Notes under the pieces: generated by a model
What the model was told of the DNA's origin: nothing
The model's database searches: none
What the model saw: only the letters and a program-made list of their open reading frames with translations
In this document: one piece after another, positions 37,925-49,300 of the stretch
Numbering within the stretch: the stretch's first letter is position 1
Layout: the number at the start of each line of letters is the position of its first letter
DNA from: Lethocerus indicus
Lineage: Eukaryota; Arthropoda; Insecta; Hemiptera; Belostomatidae
Reading direction: 5' to 3'
DNA length: 64,000 nucleotides
NCBI GenBank assembly: GCA_019843655.1
Contig: JACDQD010000106.1
Span: forward strand, 434,001-498,000
Made by a program: the position numbers and the translations under genes

Positions 37925-37930
37925 TTTATT
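37925..37930 (-). terminator. Polyadenylation signal of secreted gene 1
   Basis: AATAAA on the minus strand, about 57 bases after the stop. The surrounding sequence (GTTAATTCTGCGATACATTT on the plus strand) is repeated almost exactly at the paralogue (41226-41245), so it belongs to the duplicated unit. Confidence 0.7.
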
Positions 37931-37986
37931 GTACTTCATTGGAAGATGGGTGAGTCAAATTTAGATCGTCCTTTAGCGAGTGGCCA

Positions 37987-38981
37987 CTATTGGAGTGAAC
38001 AGGTACGGGCTACGCCGCCATGTCTGAAGCCGAATTTAATGAACGCGGTCTTCATGATGTTGCCGATTTCTTTTGCGGCGTCTATCATCGAGTCGACGCC
38101 GGCAAACGGGTTGGAGGTCGAGGAGAGTCGCACAGCGCTCTGGTTTCCCGGCGTAGACGGACTCCGGCCCATCACCTCCGTCAGCTGGACTATCCTGGAC
38201 CTCGCCAGCACCGCCGCTCCGTTCACCGCCCCGATTATGCACTTCCTCTCGTCCTCGCTCTTCGCCTCCCTCATGTACATTTCGAACAGGCTCCTGGCCG
38301 TCTCCGGGACGTGCTCGAAAATGTCGTAGTACTCGAGTCCCGTCCCCTCGTCGCAGTGCACCTGCCCAATTTACGCTCAGTTAATATCCAAGTTCTCGCG
38401 CCATCATTCCGACGACTGATTTTAAATTTTAGAATTTAACCCTTTCGCTACGGGCGGGTACTTCCGCTGAACATCACTGCACGCTACGCGACGCCGATCG
38501 TCAGCCAGAGTACCGCGGCGGAGAACCAAAGCCGCTTGAATGTTTTCGGATGAAAAAATTTTTCTCCGAAGGATATTTATAAATAAAGAGTATTCCAGGG
38601 TATTGATGCAAAACAAAATACTATCAGTGCGTGTCCAGAGTCAGATACTTGTGCAAAACGGTTGGCCGCAATACCTCAGCGGTATCTAACGGAGAGCCAC
38701 TATAGCGGCCCCTAGTACATCAGTGGCATCTTGTGGAAGGCCACTATAGTGGCTCGTAGTAGCGAAAGGGTTAATTTAAATTTCCCTTTCAACTGGCTTG
38801 ATCTCCCGAAACCTGAATTAGATTTATCGGCGATTTTAGACCGATCAAAGCCAAAACACGATTTTCTGTGGCAACAGGCGTAGAGTGTGCTTAAAATATT
38901 TTTCAATCTTAAAAATATCATACTTACGCTTATCATAGCGTAGAGTGATAGAACTAGCACTGCAATCGTGATGCGGGCCAT
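37987..38981 (-). CDS. Small secreted helical protein 1 (142 aa); unrecognised family
   Basis: Two coding exons, 38981-38928 and 38361-37987, joined in phase 0. Exon 1 is the signal peptide MARITIAVLVLSLYAMIS, and the mature chain starts near VHCDEG. The mature part is predicted helical, with ARSLFEMYMREAKSEDERKC, then INGA-type and MIDAAKEIGNIMKTAFIKFG segments and a cysteine near each end (RKC and RTC), probably disulphide-paired. A non-coding leader exon with a TATA box lies upstream (39440-39389). The intron holds a piggyBac-like MITE absent from the paralogue at 41312-41821, from which it differs at many residues. I do not recognise the family. An extracellular role (gland, cuticle, haemolymph or reproductive secretion) is only a guess. 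Confidence 0.87.
38440..38770. mobile_element. piggyBac-like MITE (331 bp) in secreted gene 1 intron
   Basis: It is flanked by TTAA on both sides (38436-38439 and 38771-38774), the piggyBac target duplication. The ends are CCCTTTCGCTAC and its exact complement GTAGCGAAAGGG. Sub-terminal GCCACTATAG(C/T)GGC is repeated twice at the right end. It contains no coding sequence, so it is a non-autonomous element. The paralogous intron of secreted gene 2 is only 84 bp and lacks it, so insertion probably came after the duplication. Confidence 0.88.
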
Positions 38982-39388
38982 ATTTTCCCTGTTTTGAAGA
39001 CTGCGCCTTTCACAACGAAGAATGTTCCTGGGAATGCGAAATAATGTTATTAAGGAGGTATTTTAATTCAGTCCTAACTCGGATGTTTATTGTTATGTGT
39101 AATTACAAAATGAAATATAGATATGAACAAAAGAGATTTTCCGGCTAACATTTTGGACGTAATTCAACCAATTGTTAGTATCAAGATACCAATTACAAGC
39201 CGTCATAACTGTGCCATTTAATGATGATTAATAACGAGCCGGTGATAGTTCCTGTATGTATATTTTACGGTGGACATAATCTGAATAATAATAAATAATT
39301 ATTAATTTATTAACGTAAAAAATGTTCCTAAATTCCGGACTTTACCGTAAAAACGAAGTATAAATTTTGAACACCTGTCCGTACTTAC

Positions 39389-39440
39389 AGGTAAAACCGC
39401 CGTTGACTGCGAATTGTCACAACTGGCCCCTCCTTAAATA
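39389..39440 (-). promoter_or_regulatory. TATA box, initiator and leader exon of secreted gene 1
   Basis: On the minus strand TATTTAAGG starts at 39440. An initiator CAGT follows, with its A at 39408, 32 bases downstream. The short leader ends at 39389 in ACCT|GTAAGT. The matching acceptor (CCCAG) lies about 50 bases before the start codon. The same arrangement is present at the paralogue. Confidence 0.8.
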
Positions 39441-39639
39441 CATGAGCTTTGGACTATAAAAAATCATAATTTGAATTATTTGTTGATAACTGTTCAGAAC
39501 TGGGGCTTTAAATATCGGAAAGGTAATTAACATTTATCGGATATGTGTTAATGAGGAACGAAAAAATATTCGCTAATGAGTTTAACTATATTTGACGAAT
39601 TTCTCAATCCTCCAAAAAGACGGTCAAATATAAGCGTAA

Positions 39640-41200
39640 TTAGTGTGAGAATGTTCCTTGGTTCAGAATAGATTATTACATATATGTATTTGTGCACTGT
39701 AATACATTCTGTAAGTATTTATTTATAATCAACATTTAGCCCAGCCCTTGTGTCGTATTTACCCATTTTGTCTTATGAAAAATTTGGATGGAAAATGTAT
39801 GGACAAGATTTCAGAATAATCGTATTAAACATATTTCCGAATTTTCGAGCCTTATTTCGCAGTGAGCATGTCTCAATCCTGCGGTTTCCAATTTATTCTA
39901 CCAGTCACCGAGAAATATATTAGCTGTAAGGAATTTTGGTTATGGTTTTCTTAGTTATCTGAACGAAAAATAAATAATTGAACAGCCCAGTGAAATTAAT
40001 CCTTCCTTAATACACAGAGGTAAATATATAGGGGACTGTTTGTTACCAATAACACACTATCTATTATTTGAAGTAACTGATTGCATACTCTATTTTTGTA
40101 ATGGATTTAATAGATTTTCATTTAACGTTATTCTAAAGCAAAATTCTATCACCCGTTTCGAGGTTCTATTATAATCTATTATCGCTTTTTTCGTTCTTGG
40201 GCTGTGCCGTTAACATCGTAATTCGAGGCTACAAATCGGTCTTTTCTTTCAACATAGACAAAGTGCTACTTCGCATTAATTCGTATTATTATCGTAATAA
40301 TTCTAATAAGTCTGATATATATATTAATTCCTTTACGGAATATATATATTTTGTGCGTTCAAATCGCGCACTTTTGTCTCCAGAAAAATCTTTTCTACAT
40401 ATTGCATGATTTTCTTATTTCCAGAGTCGTCTTGTTTAAAATTTATTACAACTGCTGGCTCAACAATTTTCAGATTATTTCATTATCATATGGTTAGAGA
40501 CAGGAAATTGCAAGAGTGATGTTTAATTTGCATTATTTAATTTATTGGTTCGTTAATGATGGGTCAACTTTTATCAACCGTCTCTTTTTCGCGTTCCTGT
40601 TGTCCGGTTGTACATCAGAACATAAAAATAAAGGTCTTTTATAAAAAAAAATTGGATATTTTATTTGGACCTTTTTTTATCATTAAATTATCAACATATT
40701 GTTCGATTTCGACCACCGATCAGTTTGGTTCAACGTACACCTAAATATCTGCGCACGTGGTTTTCGAATTAGCGAATTTCTGACGTAGTTGGCACAGGTA
40801 CTGGGCCAGAAAAGTCCAGAAGTCAGAAAGTCCATACCTAGTCCTTTCGTCCGAGATTGTAAATAATTTCGTGTTAAGCGATTTTTGCCGAAATAAAATA
40901 AATGTACGAAATTACATTGTATCGATTTGTGCCAGAATATTATTTTGTGTCGATCGATTTGTCGCGTTAAACGTTTCCGTGTTTGAACCCCTGTGTATGT
41001 AGAAGTTACGGAAACAAAATCAGTGATCGGTAGATAACTGAATCAGTTTTGGGAGCCTGGGCGGCACCGCAAGTTATTTTATGATTGACAGTTGACAGTA
41101 GCGAAGACCCTAGAATGAATCGAAGATGTGTACACTGAGCTGGTTAGTTTTGCTCTGTTTGGTGAGGGTGGGGAGTATAAATTTGAATATACTGTATTAT
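39640..41200. other. Spacer between duplicated secreted genes, no gene recognised
   Basis: AT-rich, without recognisable exons. The duplication unit boundaries fall near 39640 (upstream side of gene 1) and 41213 (downstream side of gene 2). Confidence 0.5.
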
Positions 41201-41240
41201 AATCAAGGCAGGAAAGTTTATTAGTTAATTCTGCGATACA

Positions 41241-41246
41241 TTTATT
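41241..41246 (-). terminator. Polyadenylation signal of secreted gene 2
   Basis: Minus-strand AATAAA about 66 bases after the stop, inside the block shared with the 3' end of gene 1. Confidence 0.7.
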
Positions 41247-41311
41247 GTATTTCAATGGAAAATAGGTAATTCAAATTTGAACAATGCGTTAAATCGTTCG
41301 TCCAGCGTCGA

Positions 41312-41821
41312 CTATTCGCGCAAGCACGAGTGGACGGCGACTCCGTTTCTGAGCCCGAAGTTGAGGTAGGCGAGCTTCATGATTTTGTTGATATGTTTGG
41401 CTGCATCGACTATAACATCTACGCCGGCCATTGGGTTGGACGGCGTCGAAGCCGGTACGGAGGACTGGTCGACATTGGTCGTCGGCGCACGGCTCATGAT
41501 CTCCCTGAGTTGGTCGACCCTAGACCAGGCCATCTGGGCGGCGCTGTTCACCTTATTGATAATGCACGACCTCTCTTCATCGCTCTTCGCCTCCCTCATG
41601 TACATCGCGATCAAATTCCTCACCTTCTCCCGGATGCTCTCGACCGCATCGTAGTCGTCTACTTCCGCGTCCTTGTCGCTGTACACCTGCGCAGTTTTTT
41701 CAGCAAACGTGTTATGCAATTAGTCGTAAAGCGTTAGCGGTAAATCGTTCCGCCTTAAAAATATACATACGCCGACAGCGCAGAGTGTCAGAGCTAGGAC
41801 TGCGATCGTGATGCGGACCAT
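41312..41821 (-). CDS. Small secreted helical protein 2 (141 aa); tandem paralogue of gene 1
   Basis: Coding exons 41821-41771 (signal peptide MVRITIAVLALTLCAVG) and 41686-41312, joined in phase 0. The second exon is exactly as long as that of gene 1 (375 nt). The mature chain starts VYSDKDAEVDDYDAVES. LIAMYMREAKSDEERSC, SRVDQLREIMSRAPTT and VDAAKHINKIMKLAYLNFGL match gene 1 in order. Cysteines in RSC and HSC are shared, while the early VHC cysteine of gene 1 is missing. The TATA/leader exon lies at 42106-42053 and the shared poly(A) signal at 41246-41241. Homology to gene 1 includes promoter, introns and 3' end, so the whole gene was duplicated in tandem. Function is unknown. Confidence 0.87.
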
Positions 41822-42052
41822 ATTTTCCCTGTTTTGATGATTGCGAAGAAAGTTCCTGTGAACGTTGAATTAAGTTATTATTATAAAATATTATCTCTAG
41901 GTACGTTAAAAAAACCGATTGTCTATTGTAATGTGTGAAAGGAATATGATAAGTATACTGTTAATGTTGGACACTATTGATAACTTTCGGGAAATTCCCG
42001 GTCACGATTTTGTGGCCAGAAATTTTTCCCCGAATTCGACCGTCGTACTTAC

Positions 42053-42106
42053 AGGTAGAACCGCCAGTCGACTATGAAATATTACAAAGCCGCGGCCTTT
42101 TAAATA
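42053..42106 (-). promoter_or_regulatory. TATA box, initiator and leader exon of secreted gene 2
   Basis: TATTTAAAAGG starts at 42106 on the minus strand. The initiator CATA has its A at 42075, 31 bases downstream, and the leader ends at 42053 in ACCT|GTAAGT. Upstream, the GTTTAACTATATTTGA block (about 42250) matches the one upstream of gene 1 (about 39580). Confidence 0.8.
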
Positions 42107-42944
42107 CTATACTTTTGAACTATATAAAAAATTATAATCTGAATTATTTTTCGATAACCGTAAAGAACTGGGGCTGTTAATATCAGAAAGACAATTAACA
42201 TTTATCGGATTTGTGCTAACGAGGCACGAAAAAATATACGGTAATGAGTTTAACTATATTTGAGGAATTTCTCAATTCTCAAAAATGACTTGGCGAAATA
42301 TAGGTTTGCAATTACGCGAAAAACTAATAATGACATAAAATATAGGTTTATTGAGTGGATTCCTAATTGGAAGCATTTGTTTTTGCATGAACCTATATAT
42401 GCTAGCAAGTTGTAACTAGTTGATACTTAGTGTCTACGGGAGTATGATGTCATATAAAGAAATAAAAACTTCATATTAAAACAAAATTAGATCGTGAAGT
42501 TGATGGTATGAATCACAAAAATAACGTATTCAAAATTATAATATTTTCTACTATTTTTATGTCATTCTGCACTTCGTTGCGATATTTATGAAGCTCATAA
42601 TGTCATTATTATTACATTACTTTTGATAATGTAAAATTTTTATTGTTAGTACTGTTTCTTGGCAGGGTTTTATTGGCGGTGGCGAGAAGCCGAAAATCGA
42701 CTGGCGTAGGACCAGATCGGCGAATAGAGACACAACTGTTGCAAATTTTCAGCGAACCAACGAGTTCATTTATTTATTCGTGAATTAATTCATTTCCGGG
42801 GCCATTTATATGGAAGTTGATATTTAGCCGCATCAAATAATCCCCTCCAGCAATCTTCTTCAGTAGCCACAACCATCTCCATGTCAATTTTTACTTGGTT
42901 CCACCATCTTGGTTTCTTCTTCTTGGTTTTCTTCCTTCCGAAGA

Positions 42945-43165
42945 AAGTGACACTGCACTGTCACTTGTACTGACGGTACAAGCAGTACTTGTACTGCAGT
43001 GAGGATGCTCGAAAAACATCCAAAGTGCCAAAAGTGACTAACACCGCTACTGAAGATGGCGAGCAGCCGGAACCGGTCTAGCAAAAGACCAAACCAGCGA
43101 GAGGAGACAGAAACACACGAAATCTACAGTATTCCAACCCCTCGCAGACTACAAAACAGGTATGT
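42945..43165 (+). repeat. Dispersed exon-like repeat, longest copy (copy 4)
   Basis: It contains both the upstream GAGGATGC/CATCCAAAGTG part shared with copy 1 and the downstream part shared with copy 2. ATG at 43056 opens [19 protein letters not shown], continuing to a possible splice donor ACAG|GTATGT at about 43160. Differences from copy 1 in the shared 16 codons (GCT/GCG, AGA/CGG, AAT/AAC) are all synonymous, hinting at coding constraint. Without splicing the frame continues to 43364. Confidence 0.75.
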
Positions 43166-43820
43166 TAAACTAATTAATCTTGTTAAGCTTGTTCATACTC
43201 GTGCCCATCAATTTGCAAGTCCCTCGATTTTGGTTCCGTGTAAAACTTTTTGTGTAATTTTTCTTCAGACCAATTTTCTCTGCTTCTCTTATAAAGAAAG
43301 GTTCGATTTGATTTCACTTCTCTCGATAATTAATAAGAGAACGAGAAATTACTTTATGTTTTAGCATTAATAATATGTTTATACGTATGTGGTGTGGTTA
43401 AAAAAGTTCTTTTTAATCCCCTTTGGCAATGAGAAATTAGGTCTGTAAAGTGTTAGGATAAGGATGGACACTTGAGAAACTTGAGACCAGGATGGTGGAT
43501 GGTTCGGATAACAATTTATATGTCGTGCAACATGCGGGGGGATATAATAGGTTTAACATCCCCTATAGTTAAATAATAACACATGCGTAATGATATGCAA
43601 AAACGTTTTAATTTTTATTTCCAGCCATTTAGTTGTTTCCAGGATTGACACGATTTAATAATGTGCGAAACAGTCATTATAGGAGGGATAAATATGATAA
43701 GGTGGGTTTTAACAACAGAGAGATTATGTATTCTAACTTTCCAACAGGTACGGATTGGAAGTTAGTCCTATTATTGTTATTTCAACTACAGAGTTAAAAT
43801 TCGTGGTCCGGTGGGACGGG

Positions 43821-44671
43821 TTATTTTTGGAGGCACTCCTCCATGGCGGCTCTCTTCTGGTGGGCCCACTCCGATATTTCGATGGTGGCGGAATCGTCCA
43901 TCAATTTCTGGGCTTGGGCGAAATCGCTGGCGTCCCTACTGCCCCTAATCAGCTCCGGCGACTCGTCCGATTCGTCGCTCTCGGACGATTCTTCGCTATA
44001 TTCCGACTCGTGTTCCTCTTCTATCTGGCGCACTATCCTGTCTAAGATGGAGCGCATGTCCCTCGTCTGACCCTTTATCTGCTCGGCCTTCTGCTCGGCC
44101 TCCAGGTGGGCTTCCTCGGCCACCTTCTCAACGCACGCCTTCTGTTCGGCCGTCTTGGCGCGCTTCAGGTAGCTCTGCACGTTTTCCTCCATTTTTACTT
44201 CGATGGTCGACATCAGGGGCCCCTTAGAAATTCCCGTGTCGCCGCCGTCCGCTCGGCCAGAAACCTATAAAACGTTCGAAGCGGAAGAATGTGTTGAATC
44301 AACTCGTAAGTAATATAAAAGTCGGGAGATATTTCATGTCTTTATCTTTGCGTTCCGCAGCCCAAACTCACATTATTTGCACCCACATCAACATTTTCAT
44401 ACGCGCGATAAGGTTATAACAATCTGCGATAAAAAAACATTCTACTTCTCACAACTAAAGGTAATTCAATAGCGACATATTTTACAGCCTTAAGGAGATC
44501 GAACGGCAGTTTATTTATTAAATGTGAATTGTGGGGATATGTGTGATAAAATATATATCGGTGCGTAAAAGTTCAATTTCGTAATTGAACTAAAGTAAAG
44601 AAACTACTTACGCCAAGTAAGCAGAACAAAGAAAGGCTGAGAAGAGGCAGCAAAACGTTGAGGGCCGACAT
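43821..44671 (-). CDS. Small secreted acidic helical protein 3 (167 aa); distant paralogue
   Basis: Coding exons 44671-44612 (signal peptide MSALNVLLPLLSLSLFCLLG) and 44264-43821, joined in phase 0 as in genes 1 and 2. A 5'UTR acceptor (GTTTTAG) lies just before the start codon, and a leader exon lies at about 45135-45105. The mature chain starts VSGRADGGDTG. VQSYLKRAKTAEQKACVEKV corresponds to the MYMREAKS(D/E)(D/E)ER(K/S)C helix of genes 1 and 2, and a second cysteine sits near the end (MEECLQK). It differs by a Ser/Glu/Asp-rich insert (YSEESSESDESDESPE), which could be phosphorylated or bind calcium (inference). The start codon was chosen because it gives a clean signal peptide and a phase-0 junction. 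Function is unknown. Confidence 0.82.
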
Positions 44672-45104
44672 TTTTCCTTCGTCTGCTGTACTAGGGTATC
44701 TAAAACACAGAACAACACAAAACGAACAGTTTAAAATTATCATATAACAATAGTTTTCCTGAAGTCGCTTGAAAAATTAGTAACGATGTTCTCTCAGGGC
44801 GTATCCTTAGCCGTTATACCGACAGAAGGTAAGAATAGGAAAGAGGGGCTAATTAATGATTATTTGTAATTAAAAATACGGAATTAAATTTAAAAATACG
44901 TTGTTTACAATCAAAATGAAAACAAACATACCATAAATAAATGTTTAAACGCTTCATTTAAATGAACTTAATTTTCAGAATCTATTTCATCCATGTCTTT
45001 CGAAATGTTCAGAATAAATAGAATGATTTGTTTTCAGAAACATCTGAATACGTCTAAGCTAGAACTGACTAAAAAATAAGAAATGAGCTGTGTTCAGTAC
45101 TTAC

Positions 45105-45164
45105 AACTAATGCCGTCGTTGAAAGTGAACCCACTGTCCATTCTTCGTTTCTATATATATATAT
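45105..45164 (-). promoter_or_regulatory. TATA box and leader exon of secreted gene 3
   Basis: A TATATATATATAG run (45164-45152) is followed on the minus strand by ACAGTGG with the initiator A at 45135. The leader ends in GTT|GTAAGT near 45105. An ATG just upstream of the initiator would not be transcribed under this model. Confidence 0.65.
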
Positions 45165-45169
45165 GTGGA

Positions 45170-46340
45170 AAACTGATATTGTAATTTTTCCAGAACAGGT
45201 GCAATTTCCAATAGTTAGATAAAGCCATTAGCCAAGGCGAAGATAAAACCTGAACTTTAGTTTATCAAGAAACACAGACTGATATGTTGGAAATTGAGAC
45301 TACACGATAACACGGAAGGTATTTTAGTACGAATGAACGCCGCTAATTAAATTGATTAGGCACAATTTTTACTGAGACAAAGTTCTGCTTTACAGTCGAC
45401 TTGCAAAGGAAAAATTATAGTCATTCTTCGAACTTTCGTTCAGGTCTTTTTACCGTTAAGCAGCAGCTGTTGTCTTCGGTGATATTCCTCCGCGCATCAT
45501 AAACAAGTGATGAATTATAACTATGACGTATTAACTATTCTTTGTGATCCAGTAATTTAGAAATCTATCGTACGTCTCGTATTTACCAAGGGGCAATTTT
45601 TCTCTGTTTCGTTCCAGTTTTAGCAGATGAAAAAACAAACTACCTACCACATACTAGTATTTACAACATATTTCCCGCTCTTCCTCCAAGCTCAAATCCG
45701 GTTACGGGTTATCGTCATCGTTAACGACATAAGTCGCACTACCAGGTTGCCATATTCTCTCCGATCAGATTCGGTTGCGTAAGAAGAACCTAATCTGGGT
45801 TGTGCGGGAAGTATTCGGGAAATATACCACCATGATTTCATGAAACGCAGGGCTCGAAGGCTCCTCTTAACGTTGGGATGCCGACGAGGTAATGTTCATT
45901 CATTCATGCCGAATCTGCTTTCGTTCGGATAAGATCGGCTTAGACTTCTTGCTATCGTCAAGCGTAATTTGTTTAATTTTTTTAAGTTGTAGAATCGAAC
46001 ACCAATGTCCAATGCGATTTTGGTGAAACCGGTGAACTGTCGAGCTCGACAATCGCCCGTTACTTGGGAATTGTCCTTCGATTGAGCCTTCTCCCCGGCC
46101 TAGAGAAATTATTCGTGTGGTCTTAACGGAATGGTGTCTAGCATCCGTAAGGAGGCTAGTGTCGCGGGGGTGGTTGTTGGGGGCGGTTGGGGGGCGTGTT
46201 TCGGGGGCGGGGCCTTGATCGGTGGCGGTCGCATGGATACCGCCGTTGAGGGGACCGATTTAGGGGCCCCGACCCTTGTTTATCGTCCGGGTCGCGGCCT
46301 CCATGCCGTCATACTCCGCGGCACTGTCCGCTATCGGGGC
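45170..46340. other. Intergenic region between divergent secreted gene 3 and the bZIP gene
   Basis: It should hold both promoters. The last 300 bases before 46349 are GC-rich with many CG dinucleotides and no clear TATA box, consistent with a TATA-less bZIP promoter. No other gene was recognised. Confidence 0.5.
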
Positions 46341-46348
46341 CTCTCAAT

Positions 46349-49300
46349 ATGTTCTCGGCCCTCCACCTCTTCGGCACCTACAGCCAGTACCTGGGCCGGA
46401 CTCCAGGTAATACACTCTGCCTCTATCAACCACCAAACGCCAATTAACGCTTAGATCTAGATTACAATTTGGAATACATGTTATGTAGTCTGCGAGGGGT
46501 TGGAATACCGCAGTTTCCTCACTGTTCATGTCCTATGTCTTTTGGTACCGAACCGGGGAGAGGAGACGATACCGCGGTATCTAGAATATACTTTTTCATA
46601 TATACATTTTTATTTCCGTAAAGACAAATTTATGGCTTCGTACGCTTGAATTGTTAATATTTTAATGTCAATAAATGTCGTATTAACTAATTTCTTAGAG
46701 CGCTATTAAATGACTTATGTTGGCTAAACTCAGTGTTTGTTCTTTGTTTTACGTAATGTTCACAGAGCCAATAATAAAATACTTTGGAATCGCGAAGTTT
46801 TGGACTACTGTAGTTTTCACGTTCTTCTGACTCCTCTCGCTACTTTGGTCTTTGAGTCGCTTTAGCACACGACACGCTTGCGGAGCATCCTGTTTGCACT
46901 GTATCACTTACTCCACATGAACTGGTAGATACTGCACAAAACAAGTGAATTGCGAACAGTCGGCTCATGTTCAATAGCGACTAACACTGCTACTGAAGAC
47001 GGCGGGCAGCCGAAACCGGTCCAGCGAAAGACCAAACCAGCGAGAGGAGACAGAAGGACATAAAACTGCATTAATAAATTACTACAAAGTTTGCTGGGCG
47101 ATATGGCATATGGCCAAAATTCGAGTCTGGCTCGAATCTGGACAATAATAGCACGTTGGTTGATGTTACTGCACTGTGAAACAACCTGACGGGATGGAAG
47201 GGTACATTATTTCGTAATAATATTTCATCTTCAGACAGTACAGGAACAGTTTGTTGGCAGCAATCAGAGGACTTATAAGGAATATCTTATTTTGTTCTCC
47301 TATCATAATAGACAATAAATTATTGTATTTTATTCTCATTAAACTCCATATTAAGTACCTTATTACATTGAAATTGCTGAGTTCAATTATATCCGTCCAG
47401 ATACTTGTTCTCTCGGTGCGCAATTAATATTTTCATTTTCTGAACCATTATTATTGTTTATAACTATTGTCGAATTACTTTATAGAAATTAAATGCCGAT
47501 TATATTTTCTATATATATATCACGTATTTACGATACTAATCAAATTACCAACTAGCAAATTATCAAACGCTTAGTCATCAAATATTAGTTTCACGCCTCG
47601 TATTTGAAGTGAATAAGCGACAAGTATTCAGCAATGTTTTCGTGGCTTTCGGTTCGAATAGTTTCTAATCGCTGGCAAAAATAATAAGAGAATTAAGATT
47701 ATCTGTTAAATTATACATCCACTCCACACATGGGTGTTATCGAACTCATCGGTAATTCTATAACCCCAATAGATAGTCGAACTGATTTTCTGTTTAAAAA
47801 TTCATCGTTATTTCGTGCTTATAGCAGCCTCATCAAAGTCCATTACGTGTTTCCATTCGCGTGTATTACCCGGTCTCTTTTATTTCATGCCTTATCCTAT
47901 TGCATCACGTAATTAATGCACCTGCGAAGCCCTCACGCGGTCCATTTTAAGTTCGAACGTGGAAATGGATTTAATAAAAAAACGATTATTAATCCTGGAA
48001 TGTATGTAAGAATGCGTTGACCGTCTTGCAGATGTGGACGGCGGTCTCGGTTCGGTGACGTCGAACATTCGTGAAGTGGAGGACTCAGTCGGGTACCAAT
48101 GCGGGCTCCCCGGGCCCCTTTACTTGCCGCCGCCTCCCGCATACCAGTATTCCCAACCGATTCTCACTCTCTCCCAACCTCAAACCAGCGATATAAAATG
48201 TAAGTAAGTCTTTTTCCCATTCGACAACCCAGAACGATCTTATTGCCCCTAGGTTTGTAAATATTATTAATCTGGAATTGTCCATAACGATTTTTAAGAT
48301 ACAAGACGTATTTCAGTTTGTCAGAATGCGCTTATCTCAAAACAGAGTGCCCACTAAATTATACGTTTTTCAAATACACATTAATAGACAGGACTGGGAC
48401 AGAACCGCTTTGCGAAATATGCGTGAAAGTATAGGGTGCTCATTTTTTAATTTGATTTACGCATTTTTTTATTCGTGTAATATACAAAACTCATGCAATA
48501 TTTTTTACGTATATATGAAATGTGAGCGTGCTAGATAGGTCTGTGAACGAGAATTGTGTGTGACTGCTTTAGCCTTGGGCAGAGGAGGAGGCGGCGGCTC
48601 GCCACGGAGGCCTCGCTGCGAGAAGAAGCCGATACCGGACGAAAAGAAGGACGATAAATATTACGAGAGGAGGAAGAGAAACAATCAGGCAGCGAAGAAG
48701 TCGAGGGACGCGCGGAGATTGCGCGAAGACCAGGTCAGTGGTTCAACTGTTACTCGATTTTATGCCATAATCACATAATGGCCATAAGAATCGCTGAACA
48801 CGATTCAAGTTCTAATATAAATATTCGTTTACCGTGTGATCAACATTGTTGTTGTGTATTAACGTCCTTTTATTAGGATACCTAAAAAAATGTTTTATCA
48901 TAAAAATGAACGTCTTGTTAGTAATTTCCTCGCTCGTTTCCAATATGTGCCTTTGGCAGACCCTTGACTGATAAGGTAAAAAGAATACACACCACACACT
49001 GATCCCCAAATAGATGTTTCATTCTTGAAAGCAGCAGTACTTACTCTTGTATACAATGTAATTAAACAAAGTAGGTTTTTTAGGATTAAACGTATTTAAA
49101 AAAATTGATATTTATTTATTATTTGCCTGTCTAAATATGGGCTGTTTCTTTTCTTGTTTCTTCTAAGCCTCGGATCATTTTTCCTAACGCTGCGACACGA
49201 AACATCAATTGCATGCAATGGTTAGACTTTCTCCACTGAGTATAACTTGTAATAGGAGCCGGAATGCTAATCATTATCGAGCCGCATAATCTGGACGGAT

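Noticed and set aside
43755..44070. Plus-strand open frames
   Set aside because: They are antisense to the mature exon of secreted gene 3, which has signal peptide, splice sites and family resemblance.
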